Assembly (NCBI RefSeq): GCF_021347895.1
Contig: NC_067113.1
Span: 45,733,474 to 45,797,473 of the forward strand
DNA from: Acanthochromis polyacanthus
Taxonomy: Eukaryota; Chordata; Actinopteri; Pomacentridae
DNA length: 64,000 bases
Direction of reading: 5' to 3'
The notes under the pieces are model-generated. The model made no database searches and had not been told where the DNA came from. It saw only the letters and a list, made by a program, of their open reading frames with translations. Both the position numbers and the translations under genes were made by a program. The first letter of the stretch is position 1; each line of letters starts with the position of its first letter. Below, piece after piece: positions 10,852-62,810 of the stretch.

Positions 10852-13035
10852 ACTCTTGCCAACCAAAGACAACATTAAAATGGCTTACCTGATAGGGTAC
10901 TGTGTATTTCCATATTGTGCCATCAAAGGTACTTCTGGGCCATAGACATCTTTAGATATCTGAGGGTGTCAGGCACCCAGAGTTTGGATTCTTGGCTCTG
11001 GAGGCTCTCTGGTGTGGTTCAAGTGGACTGGGATTTGGGTAGTCTTGAGGTTTTTTTTAGCAGCTTGGGATCCAGTTTCTGCACTGAGGTATGATGCATT
11101 TTCTTGGTGTTTGAGAGTGCTATTTCAATGAAGGGTCTGCAAGAAAGCTTAGGTGAGTGATACATGTCAAGAAAACATCCACATGAATGCGAGGGCCCAA
11201 GGTTTCCCAGCAGAACATTGTAACGAGATGATCAGTGTCATTGGCTTCACCTGTCAGCGGTTTGAAAGTTGTGCCTGACTGCTGTTCATGCACGACCTTT
11301 GGTGCTTTCTGAACCCGAAGCTGTCTTCAAGCTCAGACAAACCAAGTCTTCCGGCTGTAGCTCCGTATTCACCAAACAGACATGACATTCAGTGTTCTCA
11401 TCTAACTCCTGACAAGAAACTGAATAAGCACGTCTCCCCAACTGTCTAACAATGGTTTAAAGCTTCAGAAAGCATTCACTTTTTCAGAAATTAACTCCTG
11501 TTTCAGTGCATTCTCCCGTTTCCCTGCATGTCATGTACTATACTGCACTGCCTCTGTATATTAGAGGCTCCCTCCCCTCCACCTCCACCACCCTCCCCCT
11601 CCTCTTCTTCTTCGTCTCCCCTCAACACACCATTCATGTGGAAAAGGCCTGCACCACCAGCTACCCTTTCTTTTATTCATCGCACTGTAAATAACTCCAC
11701 TTTATGAAAAGCAGCCAGTGTGACTCACGGATACCTCTCTAACCACAACCCATTATTATTTCATGGCCTTTGAAAGAAGGGGTCTATAGCAGGCGCTCTC
11801 ACACTTTAATGTCGGAGCTCCCTCTGATGTTGTGTAGTACACAGCGGCCCTTGTTGCACTCCGTATGCAATCCCTCACTTGAATTCACAAACACTTCCAA
11901 GTGCATAAATAGCACGGAAAGACAAGTGCCTTGCGAGCTAGCTAATGCTCTGGAACGCCATTGCTGAGGAGATAACAGGAAGCCTGCCATGGCTGATGCC
12001 TGGGACTGTCATTGGAGGGGTGGAGGGAAGAGGAGGGGTGGTGGTTGAAGAGAGAGACAAGTGTGCTCCCTTTATGAAAAATGCTGTTGTTTTCTGACCT
12101 CTCATGGGACATCATATGGTAAAGGAAAAAGAACATGCATCAGCGTTACGATTAAATGACCAGCGGATATGATTCAAAGGGTCCCACGGTGTCCCTGAGC
12201 ACCCTTTGGAACGTGTAGAAGGCTCTCGGCATACAGACGAGCTAATGGGCAACCTATTGGTCATGGTAGATTCAGTCTGAATCCAAATGAGGGTGTCAGT
12301 GTGTGGCTGCTCCATGACCGACAAGGTGCGGTAGGCCTGCTGGAGTTGATTTAGCCACATTGCCTGTCATAGCGTTTTACCAGTCAACATCCATCAATCG
12401 GGAGGCTAAAAAGCATGTTTTTTTCCCCTCCCTCTCTTCGTTTGAAGTGTCAAGAGGCCGACTTAAAGATGGAGCTGGAAAATGGAAGCAGCTGATGAAA
12501 TTTCACATCTTTGTTTTCTCTCCATGATGTTAATAAGGCAGGCTTTTTTTTAGCATGACAACAGACTTAATAATGTAGTTTGTGCCAAAACCACTTTTTG
12601 AAGCATGGAGTGCATGAAATGGGTCTTACAAAAGCCTTTCAGAGGTACACAGCAGTACTTCCGTGTATACCGAGACATGCTTGAGGTACATGAAAGCAGC
12701 GGGCGTGAATCATACAAAGGCTAAACCCATTACAGGTCCAGAGGGGTGGGCAATACAGTGCCTTGTCCTGCTCCTCTAAACAAGACTCTAGGTGCAGGAA
12801 GCTGGGGGGGGGGGCTTGTAACATATACATTAAATTTTAATTGTTTTTTTCCAACCTCCTCCCTTCACATCTCTGAAGTAGCAGCTCCTGAAACGTTAAA
12901 AGTGTAATGCCAGCTAGATTTTCATGGCTGTGCCTTTGTAGAATAAAAGATATATGTGTAACAGCAGCGGCGAGGAGGGGGGCGGAAATAATTTACTCTC
13001 TGATGCTGGAGGTAGACAGTTGCTTTTTCAAATTC
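10852..13035. other. intergenic, no gene recognised
   Basis: Separates MITE B from the inferred foxp2 3' end. No exon of MDFIC, the usual downstream neighbour of FOXP2, was recognised. A run of 11 G occurs near 12804-12814. Confidence 0.45.
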
Positions 13036-13048
13036 CAAGTTTTGGTCC

Positions 13049-13059
13049 TTTATTTTATT
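13049..13059 (-). promoter_or_regulatory. candidate distal polyadenylation signals (two overlapping AATAAA)
   Basis: The plus strand reads TTTATTTTATT, giving two overlapping AATAAA hexamers on the foxp2 strand. They lie about 3.7 kb after the stop. Other AATAAA copies on the same strand are at 13868-13873, 13882-13887 and 14249-14254. Confidence 0.35.
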
Positions 13060-14777
13060 CAGCAGTGAAATGCCATGAATACAGAAAATAATGTCTGTTA
13101 CAATTCTCAACCATGACCTTCTAATGTCAGAGAACCTTTAACGTATGGACACAGTACACAGTAATGAAAAGTATCAAAAAAAGTCGTTGAATCTCGATCG
13201 AAAATAAAAAACAAACGGAAAAAAAAAAAGTTTTCACCAATTACATAAACATATGTTTGCTACAGTCCCAATTTACTGTATACATAGGGGGATCATATTC
13301 TCAATTATTAGAGAAGGATAGCAGTAGAAAGGATACATGACTCAACTGCCAGACATAATGCTTCATAAAGTATGCACAGAGGTACAAGCAATAAATACAC
13401 ACATTAGGTTAAGCCTTACAGCTACGCAAAGCAGATGCAGAAAAAGCAGGTTTGCTATTCTTAGCGAGCAATGAGAGAGAAACAGTAAAAATTCAGGTAA
13501 GTCAGAAAAGAAACACTGAGATTTTTTTTTCCTCTTAGAAAAAAGTCTGGTAAATTTATGGGTCCACCAACATTTTTTTTTACATAAGTATGCACAGTTA
13601 TCAAAATACAGACAAAATCAACCCAGAAAATCCAGACAATCCTAAAATCTAGTGGAGGAGCAGATCGCAGTTCTGGAGGTCTTTCTGGTATTATGTGCAA
13701 GCAACTATTTTAGACATTTTTTTTTACTTAATTTATACAAAACCCATGCAAATCTACAGGTAATATGCATTCTGTGGCTGACAGGTTTTATCCCTCCCAA
13801 AACAGTATATCTGAGGTAATGCACTCCTATGCATTGTACGTACATTTAGGCCATCATCCCGTTGATTTTTATTATATTCTTTTTATTAGTTCTTGTTTCC
13901 AGTCCACCAAATGATTTTTAGACATGCATTTTTAAAACACAATATTCCCTTACAGGTAATCTATACATTATCATTCTACAAATGTTTGAGGACAACCTAT
14001 TACAATGCAAATCTTCCATATCTTGACGCAGGGAATGTAAACGTTGGTTTGAGCCACGTCCTATGAGACAAGCGCAGTAAAGTGTAACAGCTCTTCTTGT
14101 GGCATTCTCGTAACTTCGTGCAATCTGTCATAATTGTTCTGAATTTGTTGTGCAGAGGTAGAAGCTTTTAGAAAGCCTTTTTGGGTAAGTGGGAGAACCC
14201 TTTTTTTTCCTTTTTTTTTTTTTCCTTTTTGAAAGACGCGGCGTCCTTTTTATTTGGTGTGATAAGATTATTAAGGACGTCGTCTTCAAGTCGTTTTGCT
14301 GACTCCAGCTAAGTATTGAAGGGATAAGCTTTGTTCCTGGGCCCCAGTCCCCTCTTGACGTGGAACTGGCACATGTGTGTAGCGTGTGTGTGTGTGTGCA
14401 GATGTGTGTGTGCTTTACATGCTGTGTGTGTTTTGTACAGTACTGCACGTGTCAGTGTGTTAAGCTCCTGCAGCCGCTTCCTTGGCTTGGCGCGACGCTT
14501 GAAAACAACATATGCACAGTGGTGTTCCCATTTTGGTCAAAAAACAGGTTGCTCGCCGCCGCAGCACGACACAAAGCCACGTCGGTTTCTTTGACAGCTT
14601 TTTTCTGCAGCTGGAGATTCGAACAAAAAAAAAACAAGAAAGTTGGCAGACCAAACTGCATCGGGGGTCTGTGTTTATGTGTGTGTGTGTGTTCATGTAT
14701 GCTGTGTGTGTGTGTGGTTCAGCTTTTTTTTTTAGGATTCCTTTATCCCATACAAGAGGAGGCAGAATTTTGTGTAA

Positions 14778-14784
14778 CTTTGGT
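14778..14784 (-). promoter_or_regulatory. candidate miR-9 seed site 2 in the 3' UTR
   Basis: The transcript strand reads ACCAAAG, the second miR-9 seed match, about 1 kb distal to the first. Confidence 0.3.
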
Positions 14785-15810
14785 TTACTGAAAACAGAAA
14801 TGACCATTAAAGCAACAACACTTTTCTAGATGACATTGGCTGTGAGGAAAATGACGGGACGCAGTTTCCACAATAACTACTTCTCTTTAGTCGCTAGAAA
14901 TACCGAGTGTGTTTTACAAAAAGCTGGCTACCTATACAGAGTACATCAGTGCGAACACCAGCTGTATCCATATAGCTTCGAAGCTGTGACCCACACAATG
15001 AGTATTCAATGAAGTTTAAAGCAAATATCACCTAGAAAAGGTTACCTTTCACCTTAGATATCCTCTTCTGCAATGGCTATCACTATTTGCTTTTACACGG
15101 TTAACCAAGCCACATCATTTCATATTAACTTGAAATCATGACTTATTTGGCTTCACTAGATATTTTTCATGTTTGGTTAGCGATGTTTTCAGTTTCGGTT
15201 TCGACGCGGCTCAGAACAAAAACCGCCACGGAAATAAGACGTGACATTATTTTGACAGTCCCACTTAGAACAATACATATTCACCAGGTTAGAAAAAAAA
15301 TAACTCAAAATGAAACAAAAATTATGACTTCTGATGTGTAATGCGTAACAAAAAAAAAGTCTTAAAAAATCAAATAAAATGAAAATAAACTTCACAACAA
15401 CACAATGTTTCTGCACTTCCATTGAATACACAAATGTTTCGTTTTGGTCATGATCCACTTTTACAGTTAGCTGCTCTCTACCAGTTAAATCACCAGCACA
15501 AAATAAAAAAAAATGCCTGCAGTTCAAATGTCACATCACCTTTTTAACCTACAGTACATCTGGCAGAAAATCTCCAAAGTGGACGTTTTGTGAGTTATCA
15601 AATTACACATCAAAATCAGCATTTATTTCCCCTCTCTCTTTCTTCTCATGATCATCTTTGTATAGGGCTAAATGAAACAATCCCAGAGGTTATTCCAAGG
15701 TAGTTTGCGGAACAAAAGCTTCTCTTTGTACTAGTTTAAAGTCACAGAAAGCGGACCAAGAGGAGTTTGGTGGCTTCTGTCTATAAGCTATTGGCCATTG
15801 CTAGTGTTGG

Positions 15811-15817
15811 CTTTGGT
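15811..15817 (-). promoter_or_regulatory. candidate miR-9 seed site 1 in the 3' UTR
   Basis: The transcript strand reads ACCAAAG, complementary to miR-9 nucleotides 2-8. It is one of two such 7-mers in the probable UTR. miR-9 is a reported Foxp2 regulator in mouse and zebra finch. Confidence 0.35.
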
Positions 15818-16059
15818 TTCTAGCTGTTGCCTGTGACTGTTTGCAGGTAGACAAAGCTTTAGAACGAGGAGGTAAGGAGAACAGCGAGAAGAAAATTATG
15901 CAGAAATGCATTTGTTTTGTAAATGGTGCTTGAAACAAATGTTCCCCCCCCCCCCCGACTTAATTTCCTTTTTTTTTTTTTACTTTTAATCACAAACAGA
16001 TAGACTGGAAGCCAACTTTTTCTCTTTTTTTCTCCTTTTTTTTCCTGGACAGCTGCAAC

Positions 16060-16066
16060 AACAGTC
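16060..16066 (-). promoter_or_regulatory. candidate miR-132 seed site in the 3' UTR
   Basis: The transcript strand reads GACTGTT, complementary to miR-132 nucleotides 2-8. miR-132 has been reported to act on mouse Foxp2. This is one 7-mer match; pairing outside the seed was not assessed. Confidence 0.3.
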
Positions 16067-16671
16067 TTGGTACCGCAGTTCCATTACTGGTGTGATTGAG
16101 GGAAATGGCATTTACAGTTGGTGGTGTCTGAAATCATATTTTGGAAATTAACAATGGCAAAAAACAAAAAAAAGAGCTGAAAATAATATACTGGTTTTTA
16201 TAATAGTAGCAACATACAGGCAGTGACACAAATGTCTGAGACTACTCCTGTGCAAATGATAACAGAGCAACAACTTGAATTGAACCAGCAATTGTCTCTA
16301 GACATTAACAACTACTGTGGGTTGGATTATTCACAAACATAAAATGTCTTCCTTTTTGGCAGTATATGAGGCCGCTAGCTTTCAACGGAAAAATGATTTG
16401 CTCATTTGTTGTCATGTTTTTTCCCCATCCATGAGTCCGTCATCCTTGTACTGTACGTGGCCACGCCATCCCTAATGAAACAGGTCTCAAAGAGTTAATT
16501 TTTTTTTTCCTTTTTAAATCAGACATCTCATGCCTGTCATGTTTGGGGGATCCCAAAGGGCTGCAACAAAGAGTTCCTTTGGACCGGTCTCTATCCGGAT
16601 ACATGCTCAATAAATAGTCCCAGTGGTGAGAGAGACAAAGAGAGAGTCAGCTGTGGTTGCTTGGACTGTGG

Positions 16672-16678
16672 AGTGGTT
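16672..16678 (-). promoter_or_regulatory. candidate miR-140-5p seed site in the 3' UTR
   Basis: On the transcript strand this reads AACCACT, complementary to miR-140-5p nucleotides 2-8. It lies about 80 nt after the foxp2 stop. miR-140-5p has been reported to target bird FoxP2. A 7-mer can occur by chance. Confidence 0.3.
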
Positions 16679-16758
16679 TCTAGTCTTGCAGGAGGTCTGT
16701 GTGAGAGAAACAGTGCGGTTGGGGTGAAGGGATACGTTCACCAAAAACTGTATCCTCG

Positions 16759-56163
<39,405 letters not shown>

Positions 56164-57123
56164 CTAGGAAGAAAAGAACACAATACAAAAGGTGTGAAAA
56201 AAAAACGACAGAAAGAACGATGGGGAGGAAGGAAGAAGGCAGTGAAAATAAACTATAAGATTTCCTGAAGCTGACAGCAAAGATAAAACAAATTTTCAGC
56301 CTTCGCTGACTGAAAACCCTATCAAACATCACCTGGTTCATTCTGATGTGGTTAACACTACGCAGGAGGTATGTTTCAGTAACAATTCACAGAGCTGTGA
56401 TCAAGGATAAATACAGTTTGTCTAGAGCACCTCTGAAGAAGAGGGTGGAGGGGGTGGTGGGCAGGAGAAAAAAAAAGCAGAGTAGAATTGACCTGTCTAG
56501 TGTGTGCTCAACTGAAATACCCACTTCTCTCCGCAAATTACCGCCACATTTGCATATTCATAATATCAATTTGAAGTAGAGGCAGCACCATGTGAAGTGT
56601 CCCTGGGAGCTGTAATTAAAGTTGACAAAATCAACATCAGATTACATTTAGAGTGAATTAACTAGCAGCCCAGGTTTTACACTATGCATTAAGGGTGCTT
56701 ATGCGCATGGGATGGGTGATGGATGGAAAGATGAATAGATTGGCAGAGAAAGAGAGACCTTTCCCCGCCTGATGAAATTAGTTCACAGCTGTTTACACAT
56801 GACACGGAAAATTTGAAAAATCATGTTTGTAAAATTGTAAAAATTTGCTGTCAACACCCTTTGATGTGTTTGCCAGACATCGATATGATAACAATCAGGG
56901 AGTCGGGGATGTGGTGTAATTTATTTCTCTAGGGTTTGATGGGATTGCAGAACGCCGCCGCCCCCCTTCTCCCCATTCCCGCCTGGTTGTGTGCACCGAA
57001 TGTGTGTGACGAACAAGCTCCAGCTTCACAGGTACGGTGGCAGCTGGGCTAGCAGCTTCACTCCAATTCTTCAAGAGCAGATGGATGAAAGAGTCTGGCA
57101 GAAAAGAACATTGTGCACAGCTG

Positions 57124-57155
<32 letters not shown>

Positions 57156-57810
57156 ACACACAACTGTATGCCTCGTATTGTTCGGGCCCACGAGCATCAA
57201 GTGGGAGTGGAGGAGGGAGGAAAAAAAACAAGTGTACTCACACACAACACAACAACTTCACAGGTGTTTAGTTTTTGATGAATAAAGAAGAGGACGAGTC
57301 AGGAGGAGAAGCAAGAAATAAGTAAAAAAAAAAGATAGAGAGTAGAGTGACACTTCCTCAGGAATCGGGGGGGTGCTCATTTCATTTTCTGGTGCTTGCC
57401 AGTATCCATGACAACAGCTGCCTTGACAGGGCGTGCATATGGCGCAGCTCTGCCAGCTGGTGGGAACAATGTTTGAACTAGTACATTGAGATCCTGTGCA
57501 AACAAGAGAGGAAGACAGGAAAGAGAGAGAGGCAGTAAAAAAAAAAATGAGAGGGAGGAGAGAGAAGGAAAAAAAAGTTGCCACGTTTTAACCCCTGAGG
57601 GAACACAGCCATCCCCCTGATCAATTATGAAAAGACAGAACTGGAGGGGGAAGAGATGGAGGTGGTGTTGGGGTGGGTGGGGGTCTGTCTGGCTGCTCAG
57701 AAGGAGCCAGGCTTTCTGAACTAAAGTAAACAAACACATTACACTGGCAGTGAGTCCTAACTGCATTGATCCGTCTCCTTGGTAAGAGGAGCCTCGTCGC
57801 CACTGGTTTA

Positions 57811-57816
<6 letters not shown>

Positions 57817-57896
<80 letters not shown>
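57817..57896. repeat. (TG)n microsatellite
   Basis: About 40 TG units in the sequence 5' of the first foxp2 exon found. Confidence 0.95.
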
Positions 57897-57900
<4 letters not shown>

Positions 57901-60900
57901 AACATCTGTAAGCTGAGCCTTCCTTCAGAGCACACACTAAAGTCAACACCTGCACTCATGGCCACATAAAGTTTAGTTGTTTGTGCGCAAAATGGAGGGG
58001 AAATCAAACATCTTGACTTTCGCTTCCTTTCACCGAACGCAAAAGACAACACAAATTCCTTGAATGCAGCCAATCATTTAGCTAATTAAAACACAAGGCC
58101 TAATTAATCTCACCATGATTGGTGAATCAAAGTAATTATAAGGCTTATTGAGTCCTGCACACAGTAGTTAGAGGAAAGGCTGCTTGATGAGTGCAGCTCA
58201 AGGTAGCTGTCAGGGGGAAATGTTTATCCATGTGTGAATCAATAATGACTTGCTGTGTTATACCCAAAGTCAAGAGAGCCACTCGATATATTACACACAG
58301 TCAAGAGTACAAAGGAGGAGATGGTTTTTGACTGCACTTTCAATATCCATGCCAAGTAAATATCGAGGGAGGTGCAGGCATGAGAGGTGGCGTAGAGAGG
58401 TGAAGCAGAGAGATCAACCATACCGGGCTTATTAGAAAAGATGTCTGCACACACTGCATAAAGAGTGCTTCTCCAAACATAACGCAGACCTTATCAACAC
58501 TGGCCAAACTTTTTCAGAGTGGTTTGTCATGTCTGAAACTGTCTGTCACCTTCTCCATGGAAGTGGCCATTTCTGTCTGTGATGGTGTGGATGGTACAGG
58601 GAGGAATAAAAGTCCTGTCCCCTCACTTTCACAGACTCTGAGTATTCAGCCATTACAGTAAAAAGCACCAATTTGTGCCACCCACTTCCCACTCCACACA
58701 GATGGTAAGCTAGAGCCCATCTCCAAGCACAAAAAAGCACCAAAAGCCAAGGAAAGTCATCAAAAGTTTGCTGAAGGGGCTGCTGGAGCGGACAAAAACA
58801 CAGACGAGTGCAGATGCGCCGTCTATTTAACCTGGGTTGCTATGCACGAAAAAATGACATCCCTGGTCTATTAATGCGCACATTGTATAAACAGCACAAT
58901 GTGATGCATTCTTCAGAATGAGCAAGCAAGCCAGACGGAGAGAGAGGGAGAGAAAGAGAAAAAGAGCCAGGCCCTGCTATATAAATAACAAGGCACTCAG
59001 AGGCATATTTGATGTTGATATCCATCACTGAGGTTGGAAAAGAGGAAAAAAAATAAGAGGAGGGAAAATAACACAGAGCAACCAAGACCGCGACACAGGG
59101 ATCCTTATGAAAATAAGATTCAGCCCAAATGGATCTGGTGTAATTGGTTTCAGATAGTGAGGTCAGGAGAAAGGCGATACAGGCAACTATTATGCGAAAC
59201 GGACTGAGAAACAAGAATGTTTACACAGGCATTCCTCTGCTACATTAATAGGCATGCAGAGATCACTGGAGAGGCAGAAAAGGAGAGAGTGAGAAGAGGC
59301 TGACAGAGAGAGAGAGAAATGAAAAAAAAAAATCAACCATCCATTCACCCCTCACCTCCCACTATCCCCCTCTCTTCTAGCTCTACACAGAACTACAGTC
59401 CTATACAGAACAGGGTAATAAGCAACACCGATCACAATGCACCTTTGTGAGAACCATGCAACGATCTTAAACAAGCATGAAATACATTAGCAGGCCCCGC
59501 AATACCGAGCCAAACCATTACAAATCTCCAGATTGCTTATTGCGTGTGGTGGTGGTGGTGATGGTGGGGGTGCGAGAAAGAAATAAGCCATCCACTAAGA
59601 ATGTCACTCCTTTCAAATCCACCTGGAGACTGCACGATATGCAGCCATGACATTGGAATTGGATATATTTGAGGGGCTGTGACATTGTGTTTGGACAGTG
59701 CAGATCACTTCCTGGCTTGAGTCACGTTGGGAGTTGTTGTTATTAGGGGATATAGTTGATATTGGAATGATGACACAGGTATGAAATCAGCTGCCCTCAA
59801 CAGGTATTTCTTTGCAGCCTTGTCGTTGGCATGGTGTTTCCAGAAAGTAGCCATAAACACGTCGTATCAGTTGTTGATCAGTCAGAAATGAGGTTGCATC
59901 ATGGTAACAGTCTTTCTGCGGTGTGCGGAACAGATGTTTTGAGTGTATGCATGTGTTTGTTGTAGGGAGTAAAGGGCTGCTGTTCAATGCTAGGCTGTCG
60001 GCCAGAACAGCTCCAGTCATGCTGACAGCTTTGACAACTCTCGCACGCACACACTCTTGATGCGTAAGCACACAAAACACACACACACAAAAAACCCACA
60101 CAGCACTGCACCACCAGGCTTATCTATCTTCGCTTCCAGGAAACACAGACACAGAAGGAGGGAGGGAGCGAAAAAAGAAAAAGTGTGACTCTTTATCAAG
60201 CTGGAGGGAGTCGCATGCCATGGAAAACAAGGCACAAACAGTTTAAGCTGAACAAACAAACATGGCTGATTGGACTGAGGCTGCTGGCCCGCTGGCGGGA
60301 AAGATATGCGCTGACACTCCACACCAAAATATTTACACCCTATCTTCTTATATAAGTGGATTCAGGGCAGATGGATGGATGGATACGGATTTGGAGGGGC
60401 TGGCTGGAGAGGATAGACAAATGAGAAGAGAAGGGGGAGTGGGATAAGATGTCCCACACAATGTCTGAATGCAAAAGTGGGGACTGAGTTTGTGAAACTG
60501 CTATACCAGCTGCTACACTAAATGCATTTGCTACCACTTTTCAAGTCTGATGTGAAAGCCTACAAGTATAGGGATGCTGTTGATTCCATTCACCTTAAGT
60601 AACTCATCCACAGGAGCAGAAAGACTACTATCCTTTCATAAAGGTCAGAACTGGTGATGATGCTCCGGTGCTTCAACAATGGCTCTGGATTCAGTTGCCC
60701 TATCGCCTCTACAAAACCCACGCAGAGCACAATATACACCTGGGTTCACTAAACTCTGCGTGGTTGGGAAGAAAATAAAAAAATTACCACTTTTTTGTGA
60801 GAAAATAAACTTTCTTCTTTCCTATATAGCCAAAATTGGACAATCTGGCTCTTAAAACTATAGTAAAACAAGTATAAATATTGTCTTTTAAAATTCCAAC

Positions 60901-62725
60901 AGGAATCTAAAGATGCTTTCTTATATAGTGCCTCCATGAGAAAGAGGAAAAACTCAAGAGAGAGAGAAAGTAGGGAAAAGCAGAATTCAGAGAGTATGTC
61001 GGAGTAATGAGCATTTTAATGTATGACTCAATAACTCAACAGTCTGTAGTGAAAAAGGGAAGGAGAGAGAGAAAGGGAGGGAGAGGTCCATGGAGATTCT
61101 GCCTGGGCCTCAGGACAGAAGTAAAGCTATCCAGCAGAACAATGGGCTTCTGTGTCCCACTCTGCTATCTCTATCGCTGTGTTTTCAGCTACTTCAGCTT
61201 CCTCTGTCTCCACATACAAAGTTCTCCAGCCCCAAAAAAGCAAATAAACTGTCTTATGCTCATCTGTTGTGCTGGGTCTCTTATTTCTACAGTGGATAAT
61301 GGCTGTTTGGGAAGAAAACCTTGCATATTGATCACTTGCTACCGCCTCTTTGCTGCACTTTGAATTCATCTTCTTCCTCTCTCCCCTCCCTCGTGCTCTC
61401 TCATATCACATTATTCATTTCTTCCTCTCATCTTTTCTTTCTCTCCCCCCTCCTCTTCTCTCCCACCCCTCTCACCTCTTGTTTATTGATTCTCTAGATT
61501 AAGAATTCCTAGGGTGGAAGATTGTAACACACAAGCATCAAATTATTTTGGGGTGTGCTTATTTGCCTTTCCCTTGCATCTATTTGGCCTGTGTCTGTAG
61601 ACAATTATGCCTACCCAGCCCCAGACTCAGGTGCTAATAATGAAGGACAAATAGAATCGTATGTGTAAACTTCTCCCACTGATGAAAATTTATATTAACT
61701 TTCTACCACAGTAAACAGAGCTGCATAGCTACACCGTCCCGGGAGGATTGACGAGATGAATTTGCTCGCTGCTTCCCCAGGAAGAAAGCTTGTATAAGAG
61801 AGAAGAGGTAGGGGTGGGGGGGACTCGGGGGTGTCGAGCTCCATTGTGTAACCTCGCACTTATTTTTCCACTAACAAAGACAAAACGCGAGTCTGTTTTG
61901 CCCATCACAGCTAAAGTGTGCGTGTTTATGTCTGAGAGTTGAAGAGTGCATATGCACCAATATGTATGTGTCTGCAGAGACGCTGGGAGGCCGTGCCAGC
62001 AATAACAGAGAGCGCAGCCTGCTGTCGTTCACTGCAACCACTAACATTCACTAACGTCCCACCTCCCGCTGTTGTCACCATGGATATTCTGTGCAAAAAC
62101 AATGATGTGTCTGTTCTAGGCAGGCAGAGCAATGGTTCTTCTACCTTGAACTTTGACACAGAATCCCCCCAAAACTGAGGTGGAATCCAAAATTGCCTGC
62201 AAGTGTAAGAAAAATATCAAGATTTTAAGAATTTTCACCAGTTTTCAAACTCAGATCATAAAAATGACACAATAGTTTCCTCAATAATCAGATATGTGGT
62301 GCGACTTCACATACAAAATAATTGCTTATTAGCTCTTAATCATACTGATGTCATAACTGGCTGTTCACATTCTTCTCCCCACTGTCTCAGCACATCTCGC
62401 CCATGCTTCATCATTTATGAAACTCAATTTACCCCCACAATGTACCTACTTCCCTTGTCTCTGCTGGTGGCTACAGCAAAGTCTTTACTCTGACCTGTGC
62501 TGTACCACTCCATTTAGATAAGATGACAGCAGGACCATTCAGTGGAGGTCTTTATCTACTGCTGCTCCAAGGGAAGTCCTTTAGAGCCTGACAACTGCGA
62601 ACCTCCACAATATACTATCACAAAGAGACAGAGAGGAAGAAAAACAGAGACAGACAGAGAGAGGAGAGACTGGGGAAAGGTATTTGTGTGGGTGGAACAA
62701 GACAGAGGTGTTTGTTTGAGACAGA

Positions 62726-62728
<3 letters not shown>

Positions 62729-62806
<78 letters not shown>
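62729..62806. repeat. (TG)n microsatellite
   Basis: About 39 TG units near the window end. Confidence 0.95.

Positions 62807-62810
<4 letters not shown>

Larger units (their letters stand above)
13036..16758 (-). other. foxp2: probable foxp2 3' UTR
   Basis: This AT-rich stretch follows the stop codon and has no credible open frame. Its length (about 3.7 kb) suits a long vertebrate FOXP2 3' UTR. It holds two TG-rich tracts (about 14376-14460 and 14680-14716), a poly-C run near 15944-15957, and several AATAAA signals on the minus strand. The distal end is put just past the paired signals at 13049-13059; an earlier end near 13868-13887 is possible. Transcript boundaries are inferred, not seen. 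Confidence 0.55.

Noticed and set aside
57121..57156. CTG/CTA repeat as a polyQ exon
   Set aside because: No FOXP2 flanks, and the transcript strand reads through TAG-type codons; simple repeat.
57377..57493. Short frame DLNVLVQTLFPPAGR after a strong acceptor-like site
   Set aside because: No recognisable homology and no good donor; kept only as a note in the upstream intron entry.
57621..58073. Long open frames through the TG microsatellites
   Set aside because: Dinucleotide repeats give stop-free Thr-His or Cys-Val runs on both strands; not genes.
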